From a virus: DNA of 64,000 nucleotides. The stretch is from the IMG/VR virus record IMGVR_UViG_3300032322_001517, positions 41,665 through 105,664 of that record; one strand, written 5' to 3'. The translations under genes were made by a program, and so were the position numbers. Below, one piece after another: positions 33,198 to 40,773 of this stretch (the stretch's first letter is position 1; each line of letters opens with the position of its first letter). The notes under the pieces are model-generated. The model was not told the DNA's origin and searched no databases. It worked only from the letters and a program-made list of their open reading frames with translations.

Positions 33198-33205
33198 TAT
33201 TTATA
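33198..33205 (-). promoter_or_regulatory. T4-type late promoter of gp13
   Basis: Exact TATAAATA on the minus strand, 20 bases before the gp13 ATG, at the 3' edge of the PP-loop gene. Confidence 0.75.
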
Positions 33206-33206
33206 A

Positions 33207-34370
33207 TTATTTTAACCAGCAGTTGTTATTAAGTAGAGTGTACTTTGAACTAAACCATTCATTAGTATCTGTTGGATTTAATAATTTTGAAAATTTTTCA
33301 GGCGATTGTTCAATTTCTGATTTAAAAAAGTATGTATAATTTTCATCAATTAGAACGGGCACTTTATCTTCTTGGATCAAATCTCTAAAATTTCTTAATT
33401 CGAAAAAATCTAATAATTTAACGTTTGATCTTTCTGAAGTTTTTTGGTTGAAATATTTTTCGTTTTTATCAAATTCAAAAATTTCCTCTTTCATTATATA
33501 CTTGAAAGATGGCGCATCATTTTTAATCTTCTTATCATGGTTAAGCATCGACCAGATTTCAAAATCAGTTGTTCTGAAAAATGGTTTAATATTATTTTCA
33601 AAAATATTTTTATCGTAAAAAGAGTTCCATCTTAGTGGTTTAAATCTATTGTTATTCCATCTTATAGAAAAACATAGCCACCACATGAAATCAAAAACAG
33701 TTTTAATTTTAACCGGAGACTTATCTAACCAAGGTTTAATATTTGACATAAACCATTTGGCTTTTTCTTTGGAGTCAAACTTACTGAGAACCCACGGTAT
33801 CCAAGACTCGTTCTTTGAGTCAGAAAACGAAACAAAAGAGAAACCAAATATTTGTGGTATCTGATCGCCTGTAACAAATAATTGATTTTCTGTTGGTATA
33901 ATTTTTGGATAATATTCCGTAGGTTCTATAACTTTTAATTTATCTTTTATGTAATTTATATAAAATTTATCATTTTCCATAATTGAAAAATTGTACATTA
34001 AAACAGATATTTGGGAAGTGTCACTGCAATTTTTTAGTAGAGATACTAATGCATAAGTAGCATCTATGCCTCCAGACCAAGAAACAATTATTTCTTTTCC
34101 AGTAGATAGTAACTCAATCGATCTTTCAGATGCTATATCAGAAAACGATTTATTAAAATTAGAAGGTAGTTCAGGTATAGGATCGACAATTGCCTTATAT
34201 CTTCCTGCAAATGTGTTAGTTCTATCTGTAATTTGACCCTTTGGCTTTGAAGACAAAGCCATCAACATCTCTGTAATATTAATTTTATTTTCAGCGTCTG
34301 GATCAATTAAATTAGCTAAATCTCGTCTATCTTCTGCATGATAAAGGACATTATTACCAACTTCTTTCAT
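33207..34370 (-). CDS. PP-loop ATPase, asparagine-synthase-like (degenerate loop)
   Basis: 387 residues. IIVSWSGGIDATYALVSLL (99-105 is the PP-loop) places it among the asparagine-synthase C-domain and N-type ATP pyrophosphatases, which activate a carboxylate or carbonyl with ATP. The final Ser of SGGxDS is Ala here, so activity may be altered. No glutaminase domain. A separate class from the two paralogues at 35318 and 37523. Product unknown. Late promoter at 34404-34411. Confidence 0.78.
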   Translation of the reverse strand: MKEVGNNVLYHAEDRRDLANLIDPDAENKINITEMLMALSSKPKGQITDRTNTFAGRYKAIVDPIPELPSNFNKSFSDIASERSIELLSTGKEIIVSWSGGIDATYALVSLLKNCSDTSQISVLMYNFSIMENDKFYINYIKDKLKVIEPTEYYPKIIPTENQLFVTGDQIPQIFGFSFVSFSDSKNESWIPWVLSKFDSKEKAKWFMSNIKPWLDKSPVKIKTVFDFMWWLCFSIRWNNNRFKPLRWNSFYDKNIFENNIKPFFRTTDFEIWSMLNHDKKIKNDAPSFKYIMKEEIFEFDKNEKYFNQKTSERSNVKLLDFFELRNFRDLIQEDKVPVLIDENYTYFFKSEIEQSPEKFSKLLNPTDTNEWFSSKYTLLNNNCWLK

Positions 34371-34395
34371 AGAAACTACCTTTTTTAGTGTAAAT

Positions 34396-35316
34396 TTATT
34401 GATTATTTATATACCATTGATAGTCTTCTTTAATTTTGACAGATAGCTCTTCAGGTCCCAAACAGGCGTGTTTGCGGTTAAATGACACCAACATCTTTTT
34501 AAATACGTCTTCATTACATATTTTTAACATTGTTGGTCTTAGTTCTTCTGCAAAATCAATATATTGACGAGGTATAGTAAAGAAAGTTTGTGCCTCTGAA
34601 ACAAATTCAGTCATGCCTATCTGTATACCAGTTGGCACTTCTGGGTAATAGGGATTGGTTTCCCTTGTTCCCATTAACATCAATCTCGTACCTTCAGTTA
34701 ACATATTCTCAGGCGTAGTGACCCCAAAATCAATCTCTTTTGCTAACAAAGATAATAGCATATCAGTTTTGGCTCTAAAAGAAACTGGTTTGATGTTAGT
34801 CAAATTATAATGCTTTAAAAACAACTCACTGAGCACTTTAGTTCTAGGGGAATTATTAGAAACACCATAGAATATGATAGGTTTTTTTCGCAAAGTCTCA
34901 ACCATTTCGTCTAATGATAAGACATTTAATGAAGATATCAATCCATGAGCAGATGACCCAAACCCCTGTACATGATAAAAATCTCTTTGTTTATCATATT
35001 CAAACTCATTGTCTACAGTTTCCATATGTTTGTTAAGAGTAAAAACATCTAGACTGGTGAACAAAAGATTTCTAGTTCCTGCTCTAGCAGCTGCTAATGA
35101 TCTGCGGGCAGAGGTTTCGCCGAATGCTCCTGGCAAAACGCTAATACGAAACGAATATTTATTATTTTCATCATTCATTCTATTTACAATATAAACCAAT
35201 TGTTTATGCGCCAAATCACTGACTGAATATCTAGAATAAATTGTAATTGTTTCTTTAGCAGTTACTGTGTTAGAAACAAAAAATAAAGCCATAATAAACG
35301 TTAGTATTCTCATCAT
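34396..35316 (-). CDS. TctC/Bug-like periplasmic solute-binding protein
   Basis: 306 residues with a signal peptide ending VTA near residue 20. The fold pattern fits the tripartite tricarboxylate transporter binding receptors: YSVSDLAHKQLVYIVNRMN, then SVLPGAFGETSARRSLAAARAG and DFGVTTPENMLTEGT. It lacks the usual PRDG motif, so it is a divergent member. In bacteria these proteins bind carboxylates for TctAB import. No membrane subunits are encoded nearby. GGAG sits before the ATG, overlapping the upstream gene's end. Confidence 0.7.
   Translation of the reverse strand: MMRILTFIMALFFVSNTVTAKETITIYSRYSVSDLAHKQLVYIVNRMNDENNKYSFRISVLPGAFGETSARRSLAAARAGTRNLLFTSLDVFTLNKHMETVDNEFEYDKQRDFYHVQGFGSSAHGLISSLNVLSLDEMVETLRKKPIIFYGVSNNSPRTKVLSELFLKHYNLTNIKPVSFRAKTDMLLSLLAKEIDFGVTTPENMLTEGTRLMLMGTRETNPYYPEVPTGIQIGMTEFVSEAQTFFTIPRQYIDFAEELRPTMLKICNEDVFKKMLVSFNRKHACLGPEELSVKIKEDYQWYINNQ
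34404..34411 (-). promoter_or_regulatory. T4-type late promoter
   Basis: Exact TATAAATA on the minus strand, 34 bases before the PP-loop gene at 33207-34370 and within the 3' end of the TctC-like gene. Confidence 0.7.
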
Positions 35317-35317
35317 T

Positions 35318-36553
35318 TCAAACTCCGAATTTAGGATTAAATTTACCTATAAAATATTTGCGAGTGTTTATAGGCATTTTGAGATATTTGATTGGTATAT
35401 TAGGATATTTTTTTATAACTCCTGTATTATATTCAAGTATCGCATCTTCAATATTTGTTTTTCCAAAAAAAATTTCAGATGCAATAATATCAGCGCTCTT
35501 TTTCCATTCTCTACGATATTGTATTTTTTTAGGCGTAGAATACTTGTATACGTATGGCGAAAACAATCGATCAATTGACAACTTATCATATATCAATCCT
35601 TTCACCATTAATTTATCTCTAACGCCTCCTGATTTCCATAGTCTAAACGCATCATATATTTCTTTATCATTTTCTAAAACTTTTTTAATTATATGAGCTT
35701 GTTTTATCGGTATCAGGGGTGATTTTGTCGACCAATAAAATTGTTCAAAAAAACATCTTTTGTCAAAACTATGTGTGTTTACCAATCTAGCAGAAACATA
35801 AACAGTATCATTAAAATTAAAATAAAAATTTTCATTTTCGATTTGAACAATTGGTTTTTCTATGCCTGTTATCATGGCAGTTTTTTTATTTGCGTTGATA
35901 TATTTTTGATTATGTTCATAATTTACAGCGGTGATACATCTGCTTGTTCTAACAAGCGGAAATCTACTTGTTGCTATTTTTTTATATTTTGGGTTAAACG
36001 TTGAAAAATTACCAGATATAATGTCATCTAAGAAAAAATCTGTCGCATCGATATCTACTATTTTAGTATTAGGACTTCTTTTCTTAATTTCCTTTAGATG
36101 TTCTAAAGCGCAATCATCATATTCAGTAAAAATATCCAATCCCTCTTTCTTAAGATAATTTTTATCAAGGTTTTTTATTAAATTTGAAAAGTGAAATATC
36201 TGTACTTCATCTAAGAATATTCCATTATCTAAAAACGTGTAAAGAATTTCAGTTGAATCAGTGCCACCAGAAAATGAAAGTATGAGATATTCATATTCTT
36301 CTCTCAAAGATTTAGCTCTTTGTCTATAAAGTTCTTCTAAAGAAAACGGTGGTTCTTCTGACCAGTTTAGATATTTAAAATAATTATCATGAAAATTAAA
36401 GGATATATTTTTATCAAAAGTATTTTTTTGTTCCATATAATCGAATATCAATTCTCTAGATATAAATAACTTGTTGTCATGTTCATAATATCCATTATAA
36501 AGCAACGGTTTTTCATCAAAAGCGTATATCTTATTTGATATAATTTTTAGCAT
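35318..36553 (-). CDS. PP-loop ATPase, asparagine-synthase-like
   Basis: 411 residues. EELYRQRAKSLREEYEYLIL leads into SFSGGTDSTEIL (PP-loop SGGTDST, residues 95-101), then DIDATDFFLDD and a conserved GIEKP segment. It is a paralogue of the gene at 37523: the same LYxxRAxxLRxxY leader, DST loop and GxEKP block. No amidotransferase domain. It starts 17 bases from the divergent plus-strand gene. The substrate is unknown. Confidence 0.8.
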   Translation of the reverse strand: MLKIISNKIYAFDEKPLLYNGYYEHDNKLFISRELIFDYMEQKNTFDKNISFNFHDNYFKYLNWSEEPPFSLEELYRQRAKSLREEYEYLILSFSGGTDSTEILYTFLDNGIFLDEVQIFHFSNLIKNLDKNYLKKEGLDIFTEYDDCALEHLKEIKKRSPNTKIVDIDATDFFLDDIISGNFSTFNPKYKKIATSRFPLVRTSRCITAVNYEHNQKYINANKKTAMITGIEKPIVQIENENFYFNFNDTVYVSARLVNTHSFDKRCFFEQFYWSTKSPLIPIKQAHIIKKVLENDKEIYDAFRLWKSGGVRDKLMVKGLIYDKLSIDRLFSPYVYKYSTPKKIQYRREWKKSADIIASEIFFGKTNIEDAILEYNTGVIKKYPNIPIKYLKMPINTRKYFIGKFNPKFGV

Positions 36554-36576
36554 AACTTAATCATTCCGAGTTGAAA

Positions 36577-37530
36577 ATGAAAAAAATGAAATTTATATTA
36601 TTACTTTTATTTATCTTTATATCGACGACTTCCTTAAAGAGTCAAGAATTGAACATCATTCTGTCTTCTGAAAGCGATGGTCATACAACCAGCGCAAGAA
36701 TTTTCGGAAAATATCTTGGTATGTATATGCGTGAAAATCCGAGAGTGGTTTACCGAGTTGTTCCTGGTGCTGCTGGATTGAACTCAACAAATTATTTGTA
36801 TAATATCGCCCCCAGAGATGGTAGAACTATTGGTATTATGTTTAAAAACATACCTATCGTCGGAGCTATTGGTGGACCAAATATCAATTTTGATGCTAGT
36901 AAATTTACTTGGATTGGCTCATTTGCTGATGGCAGACTAGACGCATCTATTCTTATTTCCAACAAACAATTATCAGAAGATAGAGAACTTATTGTTGGCT
37001 CTGATAATGTTGTTTTGGCAAATCCTGTAGATTTTATTGAAAGGTATGCTGGTTTAAGAATGAGAAAAATTGTTGGATACAATAGCTCCAACGCTATTCG
37101 TTTAGCTTTTCTAAGAGGCGAAGTGGATGCTTTTGTGACTAGCATCCTAGGCGTAACGACCTTTGACCCAACATGGCTAGAAAGGTATCCTGTTATAGTA
37201 CAGTTTGGTAATGGTAAAAACAGACATCCTCAGTTAGTTAGAGTTCCAACTCTTGCCGAAATGGTAAAAGACCAAGATGGTCAGAGGATTCTTAAGATAA
37301 TCGAAGATCAATTCGCTTTGATTAGACCTTACGTAGCTCCTCCGGAAATACCAAAAGAAGCTGCTGCAGAATTACGTCGAGCTTTCGCGAAAGCTGTTGA
37401 GGACAAACAATTTATCGAGGAAATTGGTAAATTACAAATTAATGTAAATCCAATTTTTCATGAAGAAGCTCAAGCTATCGTAAACCAAACAGTTAACATA
37501 GACAAAACTTTAAGAGATAAACTCAAGTAA
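36577..37530 (+). CDS. TctC/Bug-family periplasmic binding protein (only plus-strand gene)
   Basis: 317 residues from ATG at 36577; a TTG two codons earlier is also in frame. Signal peptide: MKKMK, a hydrophobic core, TTSLKS. GAAGLNSTNYLYNIAPRDGRTIG is the Bug-family signature (PRDG loop), and IGSFADGRLDAS and FLRGEVDAFVTS fit the second lobe. It is more typical than its minus-strand relative at 34396. It is divergent from 35318 and its end overlaps the 37523 gene tail to tail by eight bases. No clear promoter; it would have to lie in the divergent gene. Confidence 0.88.
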   Translation: MKKMKFILLLLFIFISTTSLKSQELNIILSSESDGHTTSARIFGKYLGMYMRENPRVVYRVVPGAAGLNSTNYLYNIAPRDGRTIGIMFKNIPIVGAIGGPNINFDASKFTWIGSFADGRLDASILISNKQLSEDRELIVGSDNVVLANPVDFIERYAGLRMRKIVGYNSSNAIRLAFLRGEVDAFVTSILGVTTFDPTWLERYPVIVQFGNGKNRHPQLVRVPTLAEMVKDQDGQRILKIIEDQFALIRPYVAPPEIPKEAAAELRRAFAKAVEDKQFIEEIGKLQINVNPIFHEEAQAIVNQTVNIDKTLRDKLK

Positions 37531-38566
37531 TATAATAATTTTTAGTAAAAATTTCGTATCTATTTTTTAAAGGAACTTGTTTCATAAGTTTCCTCAAAGC
37601 TTGACGATAAACTTCGTATATACATGAATTTTTGTGGTTTAAAATATACAAATCTCTACCACTTAAAAACATGTTAGAGTTTTTCTTAGAAATCCATTCT
37701 AAAGGATAACGCAAGTCATAAATCAGTTTATGAATTATGTTATTATAATTACTATCAAAATTTTCTTGAGATATGCTACGTTCAACAACTACACATCGAA
37801 TATAAAAATCCTTAATGATGTGTAGTTGTTTTCTCATTATATTATGGGCTTCCGGATCGCTATAAAAATTAATCTTAACATTATGATCGAATTCAAACTT
37901 AGAATAGGTGCAGATAGAAGCATCTGAAAAATTTAAATACAATTTTCCTGATTCTTTTCTTTTTAAAGACGGTTTTTCGTTACCGAAAACTAAAGCTGTG
38001 TTCCTTTTCGTTTTCAAAAATTTACCTAAATCGTACCAAAACAGATAGGTGATACTAGGATACGCTCCTATGTATTTGTAATAATCATCACCATAATCAT
38101 TCAACAAAGAAAAGTTGTTTAGATTATTAAAATATTCTGTATAATCAATAAACGTTTTCTTAGTATTAGGCAGATGTAGTCTGTTTAAGTTGTTTTTAAC
38201 ATTACAATAAATGTCTTTATTGTTGTATAAGTCTATTTCTTTATCAGGGTGTTGAGAAAACGAACCGATAGAAACGATCTCGTCAATATGAATGTTATTA
38301 TAATAAAACGTTTCTAAAATATTGGTAGAATCGATGCCACCAGAATAACAAAGAACTACGTAATCGTAATCATTTCTGATCTGCTCAGCTCGTTCTTTAT
38401 ACAATTGCGGTAAAGATTCTTTCGGTTCTGTTTTCCAATCAATTTTGTCGAATTCATTATCTCTCCAATACAAATTGATTGGAGCGTATTTTTTAATATT
38501 ATCTTGCAAAGCATCGTATCTGTTGTCGTAAATATGATTATTTACTGCATTATAATAATAGTACAT
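37523..38566 (-). CDS. PP-loop ATPase, asparagine-synthase-like
   Basis: 347 residues from the ATG at 38566, which overlaps the upstream stop as TAATG; a reading 14 codons longer lies in that gene. PQLYKERAEQIRNDYDYVVL then CYSGGIDSTNIL (PP-loop SGGIDST, 75-81), FIDYTEYF and GNEKP: paralogue of the gene at 35318. Many Tyr and Asn residues and a strongly A/T-rich sequence. Substrate unknown. Confidence 0.8.
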   Translation of the reverse strand: MYYYYNAVNNHIYDNRYDALQDNIKKYAPINLYWRDNEFDKIDWKTEPKESLPQLYKERAEQIRNDYDYVVLCYSGGIDSTNILETFYYNNIHIDEIVSIGSFSQHPDKEIDLYNNKDIYCNVKNNLNRLHLPNTKKTFIDYTEYFNNLNNFSLLNDYGDDYYKYIGAYPSITYLFWYDLGKFLKTKRNTALVFGNEKPSLKRKESGKLYLNFSDASICTYSKFEFDHNVKINFYSDPEAHNIMRKQLHIIKDFYIRCVVVERSISQENFDSNYNNIIHKLIYDLRYPLEWISKKNSNMFLSGRDLYILNHKNSCIYEVYRQALRKLMKQVPLKNRYEIFTKNYYIT

Positions 38567-39369
38567 TAAAAATTTCTTTTTAAAAATTCTGAAGCGTTCA
38601 TACGCCAACTATATTCAGGTATACGTTCTTTATTAGTCTTCAGCCATCTAAACCATTCTAATGTAAGCGGCGACAACTTCAAAGTAATTTTATCACGATA
38701 TGGTATGTTGTATAACCTACACTTAAATTGTTGTGAATTTTCATCAGGCGTGTTACACATTTCTGAAACCATTGAATAAACGATTTCAGGTGTGTGTAAA
38801 AAAAAATCGTAAGTATAACCTGGATATAACACATCAGTATAAAAATCCCATTCATTAATTTCAGTACAAACTTTGTTTTCCATATCTCCGACCATATGTT
38901 CGCCCTTAATATATATTCCACCATTTTCTCTAGCATATTCTGCCATTACCAGAGCTGGAATAGAACCTATACCGAAGCTATTAATAACATCATGAACTTG
39001 AGTTTTATGGCGAAATATAATGTCTTTCTCATCAATGTTTATAACAGTAGGATTTACACTATACTCTTTACAAATATCAAAGGCTATAGAGCTTTCTTCT
39101 TTATAACATGTAGAATAAACGATAACTGGTTTAAAAGGAATATTAAGTTCTGTTAAACGACGGAACACATACTCTGAGTCGATTCCACCACTTAGCCCAA
39201 CAAACAGCTTGTTGTTTAAAGCATAGAGTTTTTCAGCAACCTCTTTAGTTGCTTCATCAAAGTTAAGTTTACGGTATTTCGGTATGTTGAATTTGACTTG
39301 TAAGTCAGCATTTTTGTTTCGCAGTCTTTCACGTAAGTTATGAGTAAGCCAATCATTTTCCGTCGCCAT
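38566..39369 (-). CDS. PP-loop ATPase
   Basis: 267 residues from the ATG at 39369, with GGAAA upstream. The reading from 39420 would begin inside the previous gene. KLFVGLSGGIDSEYVFRRL (PP-loop SGGIDSE, 60-66) followed by FKPVIVYSTCYKEESSIAFDICKEY is the N-type ATP pyrophosphatase pattern. Shorter than the other two paralogues and only distantly related. An ExsB/QueC-like or asparagine-synthase-like role is possible. Confidence 0.78.
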   Translation of the reverse strand: MATENDWLTHNLRERLRNKNADLQVKFNIPKYRKLNFDEATKEVAEKLYALNNKLFVGLSGGIDSEYVFRRLTELNIPFKPVIVYSTCYKEESSIAFDICKEYSVNPTVINIDEKDIIFRHKTQVHDVINSFGIGSIPALVMAEYARENGGIYIKGEHMVGDMENKVCTEINEWDFYTDVLYPGYTYDFFLHTPEIVYSMVSEMCNTPDENSQQFKCRLYNIPYRDKITLKLSPLTLEWFRWLKTNKERIPEYSWRMNASEFLKRNF

Positions 39370-39799
39370 AATATTTCCAAGTTCCAAATAATATATCCCA
39401 AATAGGAAAAAACACACCATAATTATAATTTTTGTGGTAATGGTGCACCATATGCCACTTACCGCTAGTTAAAATAGGATAAATGCTAAAATTAGGATTG
39501 TGTTCTACAGCTTCTTGAATAAAAGCAGCCCAAATATAATATACAACAAACAACCACCAACCAAATATAAAGCTCATAAGGATAGTTGGAATAACCTCAG
39601 TGTACCACTGATCTAATGTGCTTTTAGGAGAGTCAAAATACAGAAACAAATTTTTCCAGTTCAACCCCTGAAATGTGTTCTGTGATATTTGCTTATGGTG
39701 GTCTGCATGTATGTGTTTGAAATAAGGAAGAATATGAACTAATCTATGAGTCCAGTAAATTATAAAAGTCCAAAAAACAAAGACTAGAACATAATACAT
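39353..39799 (-). CDS. Fatty-acid-hydroxylase/sterol-desaturase-like diiron membrane protein
   Basis: 148 residues. Histidine motifs are HRLVH (18-22), HADHH (31-35), EAVEHN (96-101) and HMVHHYH (116-122). With hydrophobic helices at about 3-16 and 70-95, this is the FA_hydroxylase superfamily layout. Family members hydroxylate or desaturate lipids or sterols using a diiron centre. It is short but the four motifs look complete. The next PP-loop gene overlaps its last 17 bases, so they are probably coupled. The lipid target in a phage infection is unknown. Confidence 0.85.
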   Translation of the reverse strand: MYYVLVFVFWTFIIYWTHRLVHILPYFKHIHADHHKQISQNTFQGLNWKNLFLYFDSPKSTLDQWYTEVIPTILMSFIFGWWLFVVYYIWAAFIQEAVEHNPNFSIYPILTSGKWHMVHHYHKNYNYGVFFPIWDILFGTWKYYGDGK

Positions 39800-39807
39800 T
39801 TACCATT

Positions 39808-40137
39808 TTACTCCTCGTAAAACCCTCTTTCAACAGACCATTTTGTCGCACCGATATTGATAGGAACTTCTAGTTTTGGTATATTATTTGGATAGCTAGG
39901 ATCAATTTCTTTTATAATTTCGTAGAGCTGCCTTTCTTCCTCTGTAATAGGTATTTCGTTCAGAGTAATTTCTACTAGCTTATAATTTTCAGGAACAGGA
40001 TCTTCGAAAGTATTAACCATAATAATATTTTCTACAATATTAGTAGATAAATTTACCAAAGCAGCTTTTTTCGGCGATAGATTACCTACAATTTCAAATG
40101 TATCTAAATTTAACATTGCAATGTTATCGACAGACAT
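39808..40137 (-). CDS. Small tail-associated protein
   Basis: 109 residues. The segment NLSTNIVENIIMVNTFEDPVPENYKLVEI resembles the short N-terminal module of phage tail-fibre assembly proteins, and the C-terminus (IGATKWSVERGFYE) is typical of small tail-region proteins of T4-like phages. Its stop lies eight bases before the hydroxylase start, and it overlaps the next upstream gene by one base. Confidence 0.6.
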   Translation of the reverse strand: MSVDNIAMLNLDTFEIVGNLSPKKAALVNLSTNIVENIIMVNTFEDPVPENYKLVEITLNEIPITEEERQLYEIIKEIDPSYPNNIPKLEVPINIGATKWSVERGFYEE

Positions 40138-40760
40138 TATTTTATCTCCAGTAATTTTGGTATGTCTAACTTATTATTTCCTAACTTTTCAACAATATTT
40201 AAAAAGTTATCATTGGTAGTCATCACTAACTTAATGTTTTCTATTGCTGGTAAAATATCAGATTGGAATTGAGGATGCTGTCTCATAGTTTGTAAAAGGT
40301 CTGTGGAAATAGAACCAGATGCTAACAAACTATTTTCAGCACGTTTAACCAATTCAAATTTCCACTCTTCCATCTGAATAGCCTCATGCGCTTCATGATC
40401 AGATAGGTGTGAATATTTTCTGTAAGGTTGCAAACGATCAATGCATTTTTGAATAAAATCTAATTCTCTTTTTGCAGCTTCAATGTTTCTACGAAGGAAA
40501 TCTTCGTTGTTTTTCATATCAACCAACTCAGCCTTACCTTCTAAAACAGTCGCAGGATCATCAGAATCAATCATTTTTTCAGCGCGCAAAATTTTAGCTT
40601 TGGCTCGAAGTTCATTGCCCTCGATTTGAGCCAAAGCCATTTCGCGTTCTTCTTGTAAATCTTTTAGCAGAGAATATGCAGCATCAGGTGTATGACAAGA
40701 ACCAGCTAAAAAATAAGCAATTTGAAAATCATGATTAACTCTATTATTTTTAGAAGTCAT
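40137..40760 (-). CDS. Helical protein of unknown function in the fibre cluster
   Basis: 207 residues, mostly helical with a probable coiled coil at about 28-115 (LLKDLQEEREMALAQIEGNEL). QPYRKYSHLSDHEAHEAIQMEEWKFELV is the most conserved-looking stretch, and I believe similar proteins lie beside fibre genes of marine myoviruses. A chaperone or connector for fibres is possible. No known domain. Confidence 0.6.
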   Translation of the reverse strand: MTSKNNRVNHDFQIAYFLAGSCHTPDAAYSLLKDLQEEREMALAQIEGNELRAKAKILRAEKMIDSDDPATVLEGKAELVDMKNNEDFLRRNIEAAKRELDFIQKCIDRLQPYRKYSHLSDHEAHEAIQMEEWKFELVKRAENSLLASGSISTDLLQTMRQHPQFQSDILPAIENIKLVMTTNDNFLNIVEKLGNNKLDIPKLLEIK

Positions 40761-40773
40761 ATTACCACCTCAA

